This document shows positions 36,465 through 46,846 of a DNA stretch of 64,000 nt, in pieces. This DNA is from Prunus persica (Eukaryota; Streptophyta; Magnoliopsida; Rosales; Rosaceae), in the NCBI RefSeq assembly GCF_000346465.2, contig NC_034011.1, positions 20,749,928-20,813,927 of the forward strand, read 5' to 3'. The notes beneath the pieces are model-generated. The model was not told the DNA's origin and made no database searches. It saw only the letters and a list, made by a program, of their open reading frames with translations. How positions within the stretch are numbered: the stretch's first letter is position 1; each line of letters opens with the position of its first letter. Both the position numbers and the translations under genes were made by a program.

Positions 36465-36473
36465 TTTATTTAT

Positions 36474-36970
36474 ACGTGGATGTTGTTGGTATGTGAAGTT
36501 AAATTCCTATTTTTAAGCCTTCATTAGGGTGTGGCCTATGATATAGCAATTCTGTCTGAGGAAACTTATATCCCTTAATAACTTTATTTTTGGGACACTC
36601 TGGTATATTTCCTCCCTTATTTTTCCATGTGCTAGGCAACTTTTTTTTTTTTTTTTTTTCATATTTAGACTTACCAAGCATGGGAAAACAATTGATTTCC
36701 CATCCCAAGCCTTTTTTTCCATGAACCAAACACAATCATAAGGATATTATAATACTGTGATGTTATTTATTCTTCTCATTAAAGAAAATCTATTTCTCTT
36801 CTTTCTATTTTTTGTGATGGGTTTACTTGTGAAAAAAAGGTGAAGAATTTTGAATTAGAATAACTATTAATGTGGTGTTATTTATTGATGCATTTAAGCC
36901 TTAATTAGTGCATGAATAACAACTGGAATAACAAAAGAGGCAACCTAGTGAGCCGCTTCATCGCAACGCA
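36474..36970. other. Intergenic spacer, no gene seen
   Basis: AT-rich with a T homopolymer of about 20 near 36640. Nothing else could be supported. Confidence 0.5.
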
Positions 36971-37895
36971 AACACAACTAGAGGTGGCAAACAGGCTGTG
37001 CCGGGCTGGTCCGTCCCATTTAAACTTGTGCATTTAACATTTTTCTGTCGTACTGGGTCGGTCCATTTAATTTATCAGGTCGTGCCATGCTGGCCCATTT
37101 AGTAAAATTATTGATCCCAGCCCCGCCCAAAGCCCATGTCCATATTGAAACGGGCCGGGCTGGACTCGTACCATAATCGGGCCCAAGAACTAATCCATTT
37201 AATTTGAATTTATTTCACTTGAATTTTTTTTTTGCCCACTAGATAATTCAAATTATAAACATTAAAAATATAATTAGAGGCAAGAAATGATGAACTATTT
37301 GAAAACATTAATCAATCAAACATCCAAACAATATAAAGGGGCGGAGGGCAAAAAGTGTCCAGCTCCACAAAGTCCACTTCAACTTGTCATCTTTAAACAA
37401 CTTATTATTTTATATGTGAAGAAATGTCTTACTTTGATTATAAGAGAAGCATATATGTCATATGTATTGATTAGATATCAAGTCCAATGTTGTTTAATTA
37501 ATTTGTAGTTGATATATTTAATTAATTAAGGACCCAAGTAATTTTCCTAAAAGAAAAGACATCAAATATATGTTTATGATTTAAAAAAAAAAACATATAA
37601 ACAATGACACTAGATGTCAAATGATTGCATTTTGAATTTTGAGAAGGAAAAAAAAAATTAAGTGGGCCGGGCTTGGGCTATGCTTGAAGTGGGCTTGGGC
37701 TCGTGCCGTGCTTGAAGTGGGCTCGGACCAAGTCCGGCCCGGTCCATTGGACCTATTTTTTTTATCCCGGTCTGACCTAAGTTTTCGAACTCGAAACCCG
37801 CACAAGAACTTAATATTCGTGCTCGTGTCGTGCCATGCCTCATTTAAACAGGTTGGGCTCGTGCTGTGCTAGGCCATCCCGTCCCGTTTGACACC

Positions 37896-39404
37896 TGTTG
37901 AGGCCCAAAAAATCTAAGGCTAGGCCCAAATATATTCCCGGCCCAATGTGATACATTACCAAGAAGAAACCCGATTTGGGCATGCGAAAGTTGATGCACT
38001 TGCACACATGCCACGCCAAGCAAATAAGTAACAAGCCACGCTATAAGCTTAAGTGAGCCCAAGCCAAGCGAATATATGGGGCTTGCTGAGCGGGTTGTGG
38101 TATGGATGGTTACGAGCATTCACGTGGCCCATCGATGGGCCAAAAAGTGGAAGTTTTGGGCTGCTTGGGAGCACTAAAACTGGAGCCCATTTCTTGAGCC
38201 CAAACATATGGGTAAGTCTGAGAGAGAATGAGTAGCCCAATAGCTTAGGAAAATATCCAATGGCTTGCAAACACTTGGAAAAATCTCATATCAGCCAAAA
38301 TATCCAGCACCTTGATCAAATAAGATGTTTCCAGCAACTTGAGCAAACTCATAGGCCACTGGAAACAAAATATCAATAGCCTAGCTCAGCATCGTGGAAA
38401 ATATCTAGCATATCTGTCAAAACCACCAAAACCAAGCAAACCCATGTGCTGATCACCTTTTTGACCAAGCACCATTACCCATTCTTTCTGTTTCAAGCTT
38501 TGGTGAGAAAACAAGAAACAAAAGTGGGTGGCTCCTCACCCACATGGAGAAGTCCAGCTGCTTGAGGACATTGGAACTCCAACAAGCTTCATGCTTACAT
38601 GCTCAGGCTAGGAAAGTTTCACCAAAGAGGATGGAATGGAAGAAAGTGAGGAAAAACGGAGAGGATGACTTGACAAAATTAAGGGTTTCAGTGCCTATAA
38701 AAGGAGTCACTTCCTACCCAGCAAAGACAACTCACCTTGGTTGCTGCAAGCCTCCCAGCAACCATGAACAAACCGATCGAAGGCAAGCATTCTCTTGGAA
38801 TCCTTCGATTTCAAGCCTTGTTCTTCTATCTTCTTCCTCTATTTCCCAAAACACACATCCAAAGAGCAAGCATCATCTCTCATCCCTGAAACCCCTGCAA
38901 TTTCGAGCCTTCCTCATCCATCTCTTCCCATTTTCCCTTCTGTCGTGCAACCTAGGAGCTTGATGAAGCTTTTGTCAAGCTGCTGGAAATATGCTAAAGC
39001 CACCCATGCTTTCGTAAAGCCACCATAATCTCTCTCTGTCTCTGTCTCTCTCTGTCTCTGTCTCTCTCTCTCTCTCTCTCTTTCTCCTCAACAAATCTTT
39101 ACAAAATCATTACTTCAAGCCTCTATTCTGCATAGGAAACCCAAGCCTTCTCTCTCTCATGCTAAACTCGTAAATGCTCAGCTCCCATGCCACAAGCTTC
39201 TTATGCCAAGCCAAGAATTTATATGTAAGCCATCGTTGGTTTCATTGGTGAAGAAGACCAGGGTGTTTCCTAAGACTTAGCTACCCTTTTGAGACACTCT
39301 TGGGGCCTGATCCTTGAACTCAGACATAGGGGCAACTTCACATGTTTCTTTTTTCGGTAACCCAAGCTCATTTGTTAGGCTGCTGGAATAAAAAGACCCC
39401 TACA
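37896..39404. mobile_element. Solo LTR of 1509 bp nested in the hAT-like element
   Basis: Begins TGTTGAGGCCC and ends CCCCTACA, so TGT...ACA termini. ACACC flanks both sides (37891-37895 and 39405-39409), a 5-bp duplication as made by retroviral-type integrases. A TATA box (CTATAAAAGG) lies near 38695. No second copy, primer-binding site or pol sequence is present, so this is a solo LTR left by recombination. Short ORFs inside it are not considered genes. Confidence 0.85.
39029..39085. repeat. TCTC/TGTC microsatellite
   Basis: Imperfect run of TC dinucleotides with interspersed TG, inside the solo LTR. Confidence 0.85.
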
Positions 39405-39530
39405 ACACCCCTAAACACAACCAAACCAAAAAATTGCGTCAACGTCTAATATAAAACATGTTTATTCCTTTCAAAGTAACATTCACAGCTTCCTCTCCTT
39501 TGAGCATTTTTCAAAATCTGCTAATCAAAT

Positions 39531-39902
39531 ATGGCTCAAGGAGTTTACAACATCAAAGAACCAAGTAGAAGAAGAAGAAGAAGAAGAAGAGAGAAGTTGT
39601 GGCATGAGCAACCAAGTAATATAGAAGAAGAAGAAGAAGTAGACGAGACAAGATTTGCCATGAACAATGGGGGTCATGACAAGAGCAACAATGGAGGACA
39701 CGAGAAAACTGAAAAGGTAGCATTTCTCAAGTTATTTTGGTTTGCTGATAAGGCTGATGTTACGTTGATGCTAGTCGGTACAATTGGTACCATGGCGAAT
39801 GGATCATGTATGCCTATTATGACCATACTAGTCGGGGAGATGAGTGATTGTTTTGGAACTAATCAAAACAATACACACATAATACTCAGTGTTGTTTCCA
39901 AG
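39531..39902 (+). pseudogene. First exon of an ABCB (MDR/PGP) transporter, truncated
   Basis: The frame begins MAQGVYN and, after an Arg/Glu-rich stretch with expanded AGA and GAA codons, reads KVAFLKLFWFADKADVTLML and GTIGTMANGSCMPIM. This is the start of transmembrane domain 1 of B-type ABC transporters (ABCB4/11/21 group). It ends at a plausible donor near 39902 (CCAAG|GTAATA), but no further ABCB exons follow; the sequence becomes YSL fragments. No nucleotide-binding domain exists, so no transporter can be made. Confidence 0.8.
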
Positions 39903-39959
39903 GTAATAAAATTGTGAATATACAACCTGAGTTTTATGTGTGTATTGTTTTGATTAGTT
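39857..39959. repeat. Inverted repeat at the ABCB/YSL junction
   Basis: Positions 39857-39882 and 39934-39959 are perfect inverted copies over 26 bp (AACTAATCAAAACAATACAC and onward), with weaker pairing for about 10 more bases. The left arm is the end of the ABCB exon. The right arm is an inverted copy fused to the inverted YSL fragment. Confidence 0.85.
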
Positions 39960-40210
39960 GGGTGAGGACATAGTGAGGCAGCTTGTGGGGTGAAGCAATG
40001 ATGAAGAGACCAATTTTCCCGTAAGTTGAAGATAGACTTAAGTCTGTGAGGTCGGTGCCATAGGAGTTGCAGAAGGCAAAGACAGGAGCGAGGACATATG
40101 AGCCTACAACCAAATACCATTTGAGAGGGGGAGAAATGATTCGCATTATTGCTGTAGATATTGCAACTAGGCCCAGATATCCTGCACCTGCGACCAGAGA
40201 ATTTGGCCTC
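39960..40210 (-). pseudogene. Inverted internal fragment of a YSL metal-nicotianamine transporter
   Basis: The minus strand encodes GYLGLVAISTAIMRIISPP, then LKWYLVVGSYVLAPVFAFCN and SYGTDLTDLSLSSTYGKIGL. This matches the middle of Yellow Stripe-Like transporters. It lies in the opposite orientation to the C-terminal fragment next to it. About 60 residues that should separate the two are missing. Confidence 0.78.
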
Positions 40211-40664
40211 TCCCGTTAACATTCTGGTTGTTTTGGACTGCTTTTGACATTGGATCACCTGATAGTCCGTACAAAGTACCCTATGCTGTAATATTTAGGG
40301 AGACGGCAATAGTGGGTGTCGAGGGCTTCTCCAAGCTGCCCAAGCATTTCTTGGCTATGTGCTGTGGTTTTTTTGTGACAGCTCTGGTTGTAAACCTCCT
40401 GAAGGATGTGACCCTAAGAAAATATCACAATTTATTCCTATTTCAATGGCCATAGCAGTCCTTTTCTATATCAGAGCATACTTTGCCATCGACATATTTG
40501 TTGGGACAGTGCTATTGTTCATGTGGGAGCAGCTGAATAGGAAGGATGCAGAGGATTATGCAGGAGCAGTTGCTTCGGGTCTAATATGTGGTGATGGGAT
40601 TTGGACAATTCCATCATCGATCCTCTATATTTTCAAGGTCAATCCACCCATCTGCCTTCTTTGA
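40211..40664 (+). pseudogene. C-terminal fragment of a YSL transporter, frameshifted
   Basis: Frame 1 reads LTFWLFWTAFDIGSPDSPYK and FSKLPKHFLAMCCGFFVTAL. At about 40410 one C is missing in GTGACCCTAAG and the frame shifts. The second frame reads KKISQFIPISMA, FYIRAYFAIDIFVGTVLLF and GAVASGLICGDGIWTIPSS, ending NPPICLL. These are the last membrane segments of YSL proteins. Fragmentation and the frameshift make it a pseudogene. Confidence 0.85.
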
Positions 40665-40892
40665 GCAATTGAGTTGGGACCATAGCTGGGAGAGTTCGTT
40701 GGACTTTGTAAATATCTACTTATCTACAGGATGACTGATTAGAAATGAATAACATGATCTTGTTGGGTTTGATAGAGGCTTTAACCCCATCATGCTATAT
40801 ACATTACCTATATTATATTATGTACAAGTTAAATCTTTTTAGAAAGAACAGAAAAGGTAGGAGTTGGAGCCTTGAATGATTACGACAAACGC

Positions 40893-41480
40893 TAGGGGTG
40901 GGCACGGTTTGGTTTGGACCAGTTTTTGTCTTAAATTAGAATCGATCCGGTACTATTCATCAAGTTTGGTTCGGTTAGGTTTTAATAAAAAAAATTTCAA
41001 AAACTGTCTGATTCGGTTTGAACCGATTTCGGTCCGGTTTCGGTTCCGGTTCAGTTTTGAACTGGATATAAAAATTGTTTTTTAAAATTATTTTTTAATA
41101 CAATTCTCAACTGAAATATTATTTTTTTACTTGAAAATTAACAAATTATTCAATTTCATATAAAAAATAAATATTAAAGTGAGAAAAGAGAGATATTTTG
41201 ACATTAAACTTGGATAAATATTAGGTTTTTTTTAGTGAAATTAAAAATATTGCATTAAATATAAATATATATTGAAATTATATATTTTTTTAGTTTCATC
41301 GGTTTGATTCGGCCCGGTTTGATTTTTGAAGATATGGAACCGAATTCGAAACTGATCCAAACCGGTCCGGTTCGGTTTTTGACCGGTTTTTGACTTTTTG
41401 GTCAACTCGGTTTTTTTCTGGTTTAGTTCGATATGGTTCGGCTCGGATTTCCGATTCGCCGGTTTGAGTGCCCACCCCTA
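40893..41480 (+). mobile_element. 588-bp hAT-type MITE, copy 1
   Basis: Starts TAGGGGTGGGCACGGTTTGG and ends with the inverse (GTGCCCACCCCTA). Flanks are ACAAACGC (40885-40892) and ACAAACAC (41481-41488), an 8-bp duplication with one mismatch. Both ends are rich in CGGTT/AACCG phrases. Non-coding. Confidence 0.87.
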
Positions 41481-41488
41481 ACAAACAC

Positions 41489-42029
41489 ACAGCCAATTAA
41501 GCTTATCTCTTTATGCCAATTAAGCTGATTTCATTTTATAGTTGAGATTCATGAATTATATGTTCTAGCCAGCCTAGTAGACTCGTGAACCTTTATTTTG
41601 AGGCATGATTATACTTACAGAAATTTCCGGCAAGCATATGCTTCTCCCTAGGATTCTGTGATGCTGTCTGTCCAAGCCTAGTTAGATGTTCATTTTAACC
41701 CCTATATAAATTTTCCTTCTCCGTAAACCAAAATTTCCGAAATTCTCACTGTTACTATTGCAGCTATGTGTGTGCATCTCTGCACATTGCATACATGAAG
41801 ATCAACCTTTTCCCTCCTTTTTGGCTGGGAAGTGCATCTAACTTGTTGGCACCGAAATTTATCACAACATGATATACACAGAAACATACTCCTGATATGC
41901 CCACATGGGTTCTGTGCACATCATGTTGTGATATATTTTAGTGCATACAAGTCAGACAAACCCAAAAACATACTCCTGATAGGGTTGTTCTTTAGGCCCA
42001 GACTTGGCTGGCTGAATTTCAACTCCTTG
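41489..42029. other. Intergenic spacer, no gene seen
   Basis: A roughly 20-bp phrase (CATACTCCTGATA) is repeated at about 41888 and 41968, with CATCATGTTGTGATATA-type sequence close by. No gene. Confidence 0.45.
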
Positions 42030-42610
42030 AATTGATTGGTCCTCGTTCACTGCGCTCTTGCATGCCCGTTGGAATTTTCCTTCTGTTGGTTTCTGAAGGT
42101 TAATGTTGATGGTGCTTGGAGGAAGGATGCAAGGATTGGAGGTACTGGTGTGATTATTCGTGATTGTACTGGGAACTTTGTTGCTGCTGGTACGCATCAG
42201 ATTAGAAACGTTGGGTGTTCTGATCAAATTGAGGCACTTGCCCTGCTTGATGGGTTACGTTTAGCTGCTAGTCTTGACCATGATTTGTTCCATTTTGAAA
42301 GTGATTCTCTCAAAACCACTACTGCGGTGTTAAAGGGAGGGGCCAACCTCTCTCTACTAGGTAGGATTTATGAGGACTGTATGGGGCTTCTCTCAAATTT
42401 TCATTCTGTTTCTTTAAATCATGTGCCTAGGACTTGCAACTCTGTTGCTGATAGGCTTGCTTGTGTTGGTCTGGGTTCTTCTCATGATATTGTTTGAGAT
42501 GTGGACCCTCCTGATCTGATTCGGGATTTGCTTTTCCATGACTGTAATGTGTAATGTTTCCCAAGCTTCTTAATACATTTCGTTTCCTTCCACACAAAAA
42601 TAATAATAAA
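42030..42610 (+). mobile_element. 3' end of a LINE with RNase H domain, 5'-truncated
   Basis: The frame from about 42085 to the stop at 42495-42497 reads VNVDGAWRKD, GTGVIIRDCTGNFVAA, SDQIEALALLDGLRLA, HFESDSLKTT and CNSVADRLA. These are the RVT_3 RNase H-like domain of plant L1-type retrotransposons. All four catalytic acids (VDGAW Asp, QIEAL Glu, FESDS Asp, VADRL Asp) are kept. About 100 bases downstream lies an A-rich tail (AAAAATAATAATAAAC). No reverse transcriptase precedes it, so this is a typical 5'-truncated insertion. Confidence 0.75.
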
Positions 42611-43435
42611 CAAACATCAAACAGACGAAGATTAATCTTTCTCCCCTTCTTTTTGTCCAGGAATTGCAATTAACTTGTACGCACTAAAATATATTATAGC
42701 ATGTATACAGAAACCATCGTGTATAAGAAAATCTTGCACCTCAAGGGCTGTCAATTACCATACCAACTTACTGCTTGATACAGACAAATCATTACAGACT
42801 CAGACCCAGAAATAATAACATCGATTAGATGGATCCCAAGTATTTAGAATCATTCATACCTTAATTTGATCTTTAATTTCCATTCTTTCACAGGCAATCA
42901 CAGGTCCAGCATCCAGTGCACGGACCGTGAACACCAAGGATACTCCTGTTTCTTTAACACCATCCAAATTCAGAAATTCAAACATGCAGACTTACTCCTT
43001 ATTCAGAAATTTACAATGTGGCCAAAAAATAAAATGCAAAAAAGTATGACATACGAGATAAGGAGCATCGAAACAAAGAAACCTGCAAGGCTCTTTGAAC
43101 GGGTGTAGCACCACGATATAATGACAGAAGACTTGGGTGTATATTGACCGTGCCTGAGACAATTGTCACTTTTTTTTCTTTTTTCTTTTTAAAATATTTA
43201 TCAAAGACAATTGTCACTTTGGATTGAGAAATAGTGCTGGCACTGGATCAAGTATCTCTCAACATTACTCTCAAGTCATTTATGTTCACTCAATATATGC
43301 AACTAGTCAGTTCACATTTATTTTTTTAGAGTAAGTATAATTGTATTCATAACTTAGGCACCAAGATTATTAGTTACAAGGACATAAACTACTTAAAAGG
43401 AGTTGATACAAATGTGGAAACACAGTAACAAGGTT
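42611..43435. other. Intergenic spacer, no gene seen
   Basis: AT-rich; no family motif in its short ORFs. Confidence 0.45.
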
Positions 43436-43443
43436 ATTCTAGA

Positions 43444-44031
43444 TAGGGGTGGGCACACAAACCGGCGAATCGGAAATCCGAGCCGAACCGCACCAAACCA
43501 AACCGGAAAAAAACCGAGTTGACCAAAAAATCAAAAACCGGTCAAAAATCGAACCAGACCGGTTTGGACCGGTTCCGGATCCAATTCCATGTCTTCAAAA
43601 ACCAAACCGGGCCGAACCGAACCGGTGAAACTAAAAAAATATATAATTTCAATATATATTTATATTTAATGCTATATTTTTAATTTCACTAAAAAAAACC
43701 TAATATTTATCCAAGTTCAATGTCAAAATATATCTCTTTTCTCACTTTAATATTTATTTTTTATATGAAATTGAATAATTTGTTAATTTTCAAGTAAAAA
43801 AATAATATTTCAGTTGAGAATTGTATTAAAAAACAATTTTAAAAAAATAATTTTTATAATCCGGTTCAAAACTGAACCGAAACTGGAACTAGACCGAAAT
43901 CGGTTCAAACAGAACCGGATAGTTTTTGAAATTTTTTATCAAAACCGAACCGAACCAAACTGGATGAATAGTACCGAATCGGTTCTAATTTGAGGTAAAA
44001 ACCGATCCAAACCGAACCGTGCCCACCTCTA
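43444..44031 (-). mobile_element. 588-bp hAT-type MITE, copy 2, inverted relative to copy 1
   Basis: Starts TAGGGGTGGGCAC and ends GTGCCCACCTCTA. The flanks are a perfect 8-bp duplication, ATTCTAGA (43436-43443 and 44032-44039). The sequence is the reverse complement of the element at 40893 with scattered mismatches, and has the same length. Confidence 0.92.
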
Positions 44032-44518
44032 ATTCTAGATATATCTCCACTAATAGTGGCATAAAACCAAACAAATTTCGGCATGAAAGCCGTATTCCTA
44101 AATAAATCAGACGTGGACCGTAGCGCCTAAAACTACAAATTTTAAACTATCACAAGTAAAAATACAAGTAGAGACTCAACTACAAACAAAACACCCAACT
44201 CACAAGAGACACCACCAAATTGGAGCTTTTACAACTTGAGATTTACAACACGCTTTTTGTGTGTGTCGTTAATATCTGATATTTATTGCATATGGCAAAG
44301 TACGCCTTAAAATGTTATAAAGTGTGCCATTAATAACTGATATTTAAGGCATGTGAAAGCATGCCGTAAAAAGGTAATTTTTGTGTCTTTTGACAACGTG
44401 TTTGGATATATGCCGTGAAGTCTAAATTTTATTTATTTATTACGGTATGCGACTGAGTACTCCCTGATTGTTTTGTTTTTATGGAACCCTCTAATTATAT
44501 TTGAAAAAAATAACAGTA

Positions 44519-44852
44519 ACTCACATGTTAAGGATCCCAAAGCAATCAAAATCTATACAACTAAACTATGTAGCTGCAACAATTTATAATCATGAAAGAC
44601 AGAGGTAAATATGATGGCAGAGAAAGAGAGAAGATAAACAAACCATATTTGCAAAGTGCTTGCCTTGCTTGCCATACAATAACAATAGCTAACATGTTAA
44701 GGATCCCAAAGCAGTCAAAATCTACGCAACCAAACTAAGTAGCTGCAACAATTTATAATCATGAAAGACAGAGGTAAATATGATGGTAGAGAAAGAGAGA
44801 AGACAAACAAACCATATTTGCAAAGTATTTGCCTTGCTTGCCTTATAATGGA
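44519..44852. repeat. Tandem duplication, 169-bp period, two copies
   Basis: ACATGTTAAGGATCCCAAAG starts at 44523 and again at 44692. The copies then agree with only a few substitutions through CTTGCCTTGCTTGCC. Non-coding. Confidence 0.9.
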
Positions 44853-45043
44853 TGATTGCTGGAGAAGAGCTATAGATGCAAATCAACTGGAAAATAAATA
44901 TGGTCGAGGATATATAAAATGAAATCATATTAAAATGAATATAAGAGAAATATTGGAAAATCTAAAGATATATGAAATCGTACCAATGGAAGCTATGTAA
45001 TAAATGTGCACGTGTTCCTCATCACAATCGAGCCACCAATTTG

Positions 45044-45134
45044 AGAAAGGCAATAATTTGAATGTTGGTGATGTATGTGTCATCAATCAACACAAAGACA
45101 CATACATCACCAACATTCAAATTATTGCCTTTCT
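45044..45134. repeat. Perfect hairpin: 38-bp arms, 15-bp loop
   Basis: The left arm 45044-45081 (starts AGAAAGGCAATAATTTGAAT) and the right arm 45097-45134 are exact reverse complements. The loop is ATCAATCAACACAAA. A transcript of either strand would fold into a long perfect duplex. Confidence 0.95.
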
Positions 45135-45205
45135 ACGAGTCTTTCTAGATCGTGACCACGAAATTAGACAAGTCTTTCTGAATCGCGATCACGAAATTGG
45201 AGAGC
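45132..45205. repeat. Two tandem copies of a 33-34 bp unit
   Basis: GTCTTTCTAGATCGTGACCA and GTCTTTCTGAATCGCGATCA start successive copies, each followed by CGAAATT. They begin right at the base of the hairpin's right arm. Confidence 0.7.
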
Positions 45206-45539
45206 TAACCGGACCAAGTCACTGAGGTTGATGAATGAGTTGAACGGCTGAGATGGAGATCTTCGTTGAAGAGAGTGGAGATCGAGATCTTCACTGCATC
45301 CAACCAGCTTTGATTCTCATATCCAAAACCTCCCTCCCCATCTTGTGGATTTGTGAAGATTTCAATCTCTTAACTCCTTCCTCGATATCGATTTTCTGAT
45401 GATTTTGTAGGGAGATGAGTGCTCAAGATATGTGAGAGAGAGTGTTTCACAAAGTTTCATAAGGGTGTTAGAGTTGAGGAGGGTTTCAAGAAGGGAGAGA
45501 TAAGGTTTTTAGAGACACGGTGGAAATATGAAAATTTTA

Positions 45540-45754
45540 GGTCTAAAAATCAATCCAACGCTAGTAATGTATAAGATGAGATATCACAACGGTTTTGAAA
45601 AAAAATCATTGTCTTTTAAAACACGACGACTGTTTTTTTGTCTTTTAAAACACAACAACAGTTTGAAAAAACTATCGTGTTTTAAAGCACAACGACAGTT
45701 TTAAAATGCATCATCGTCTATTTTGTGTCGTGATTTAACTATTTTGTAGTAGTG
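45540..45754 (-). mobile_element. Terminal region of a CACTA (En/Spm-like) element
   Basis: Positions 45741-45754 are the inverse of CACTACTACAAAAT, the diagnostic CACTA terminus. Inside it, the subterminal zone has repeated phrases TTTTAAAACACGACGAC, TTTTAAAACACAACAAC and TTTTAAAGCACAACGAC. I did not find the opposite terminus, so the element is truncated or its other end has diverged. The 169-bp repeat and the hairpin may lie inside it. Confidence 0.75.
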
Positions 45755-45943
45755 ATCTCCTTTTGCTGCCGTTCCTTCTTCCTCCTTTCACATCTATGGT
45801 GAGCCAACTTCAGCATCTGGTTCTTGTACGTTTGATGCTTTATATGTCTTTTCATGATATAAATTGTTTCAATGAAACGTGATTGTTTTTGTGAAGATGG
45901 TAGAACCACCCATGAGGCCATGATTGGACAAAGCTACAACCCC

Positions 45944-46833
45944 AAAAAAAACTTTCTATCAAACCCTAGCGCCGCACCCTCTCTCTCAAACCCGCAGTCT
46001 TTCAAAGCAACAAGGGGGGAGGTGGTCACTACTCCTCCTTCCCTCCCCCCTTATACCCCTATCAATTTCCATTTTCCATCTTCCATCTTCCTCTTCATTC
46101 CATCTCTGTTATCTTCCTTTTTTTTTTTACTTTTAATTTCCTAGCTCCCTTTAAATTCCTCCCTCCTTATATGGCTTCTTCAAGGACTTTATCTCCCTCT
46201 TGGATCTATCGACCCCTATGGGCTGCAGCGACTAATCCTAAACACGATTTTTCGTGTCCCCTTCGGAAGATGTGTAGAGCTCTTGCTCAGGTGCTTGCAC
46301 CACCTCCTTCCATTCTTGGGTTGTTACCACCTCCTTCCTTGCTTAGGATGTTGGTTTCTTTGGCTTTGGGAAGTATTTTCCCAGGTTTGTTCTTGGTTGG
46401 CTGTTGTTTCCCTCTTGGTGCTTTAGTGGTTTCGTTTTTGTAAGAGTTATTGAGTCTTTGATGGTCGGTTTATGTATTGCGAGGGATTTTCAGATTTGTA
46501 GTTTTTGTATTTGTTTTGTGCGTTTGCACTTCTTTCACTCACCATTAGTCCCAGTGGCGATGTCTCAGTCTTCATGGAAGCAACGGCAGCAGTACTTTGG
46601 CGTTTGGTGGTGTTTCTGCTTTTGGTTGGCTCTGGCTTTATACCAATTTTGTATTCTAACTTTATGTCAGTTTTGGGCTCTAGCTTTATGCCATTTGTAG
46701 ACTTTATGCCTGTTTGAGTTTTATTTGTAGTGGCTTTATGCCATTTGTTTGGACTTATTTTTATGAATTCCACTATCTTGTAATTGGCATTGCGTTACTA
46801 TCAATGAAACTTGATTCCAACCAAAAATAAAAA
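45944..46833 (+). mobile_element. Short LINE-like retroposon with 13-14 bp target duplication
   Basis: AAGCTACAACCCC occurs at 45931-45943 and again at 46834-46846. The insert between ends in an A-rich tail (CCAAAAATAAAAAA) preceded by CAATGAAACTTGATTCC, a sequence type common at plant LINE 3' ends. The interior has a C-rich leader-like 5' part (CTAGCGCCGCACC) and short ORFs without reverse transcriptase motifs. It is probably an internally deleted LINE; a retroposed transcript is possible. Confidence 0.75.
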
Positions 46834-46846
46834 AAGCTACAACCCC

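Larger units (their letters stand above)
36979..39413. mobile_element. hAT-like element split by a solo LTR
   Basis: The left end TAGAGGTGGCAAAC and the right end, whose inverse is TAGGGGTGTCAAAC, match at 12 of 14 positions. The right end is reached only after skipping the LTR: 36979-37895 joins 39410-39413. AACACAAC flanks the whole (36971-36978 and 39414-39421), an 8-bp duplication as made by hAT elements. The 0.9-kb body is non-coding, with many GGGCC-type phrases in its ends. Confidence 0.85.

Noticed and set aside
38544..38963. 139-codon ORF
   Set aside because: Lies inside the solo LTR, with no domain or splice context.
44240..44480. Possible left end of the CACTA element
   Set aside because: It has repeated short phrases like a subterminal zone but no CACTA terminus and different repeat units.
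46171..46717. Overlapping ORFs of 70-98 codons
   Set aside because: Inside the retroposon bounded by target duplications; no reverse transcriptase or other motif.
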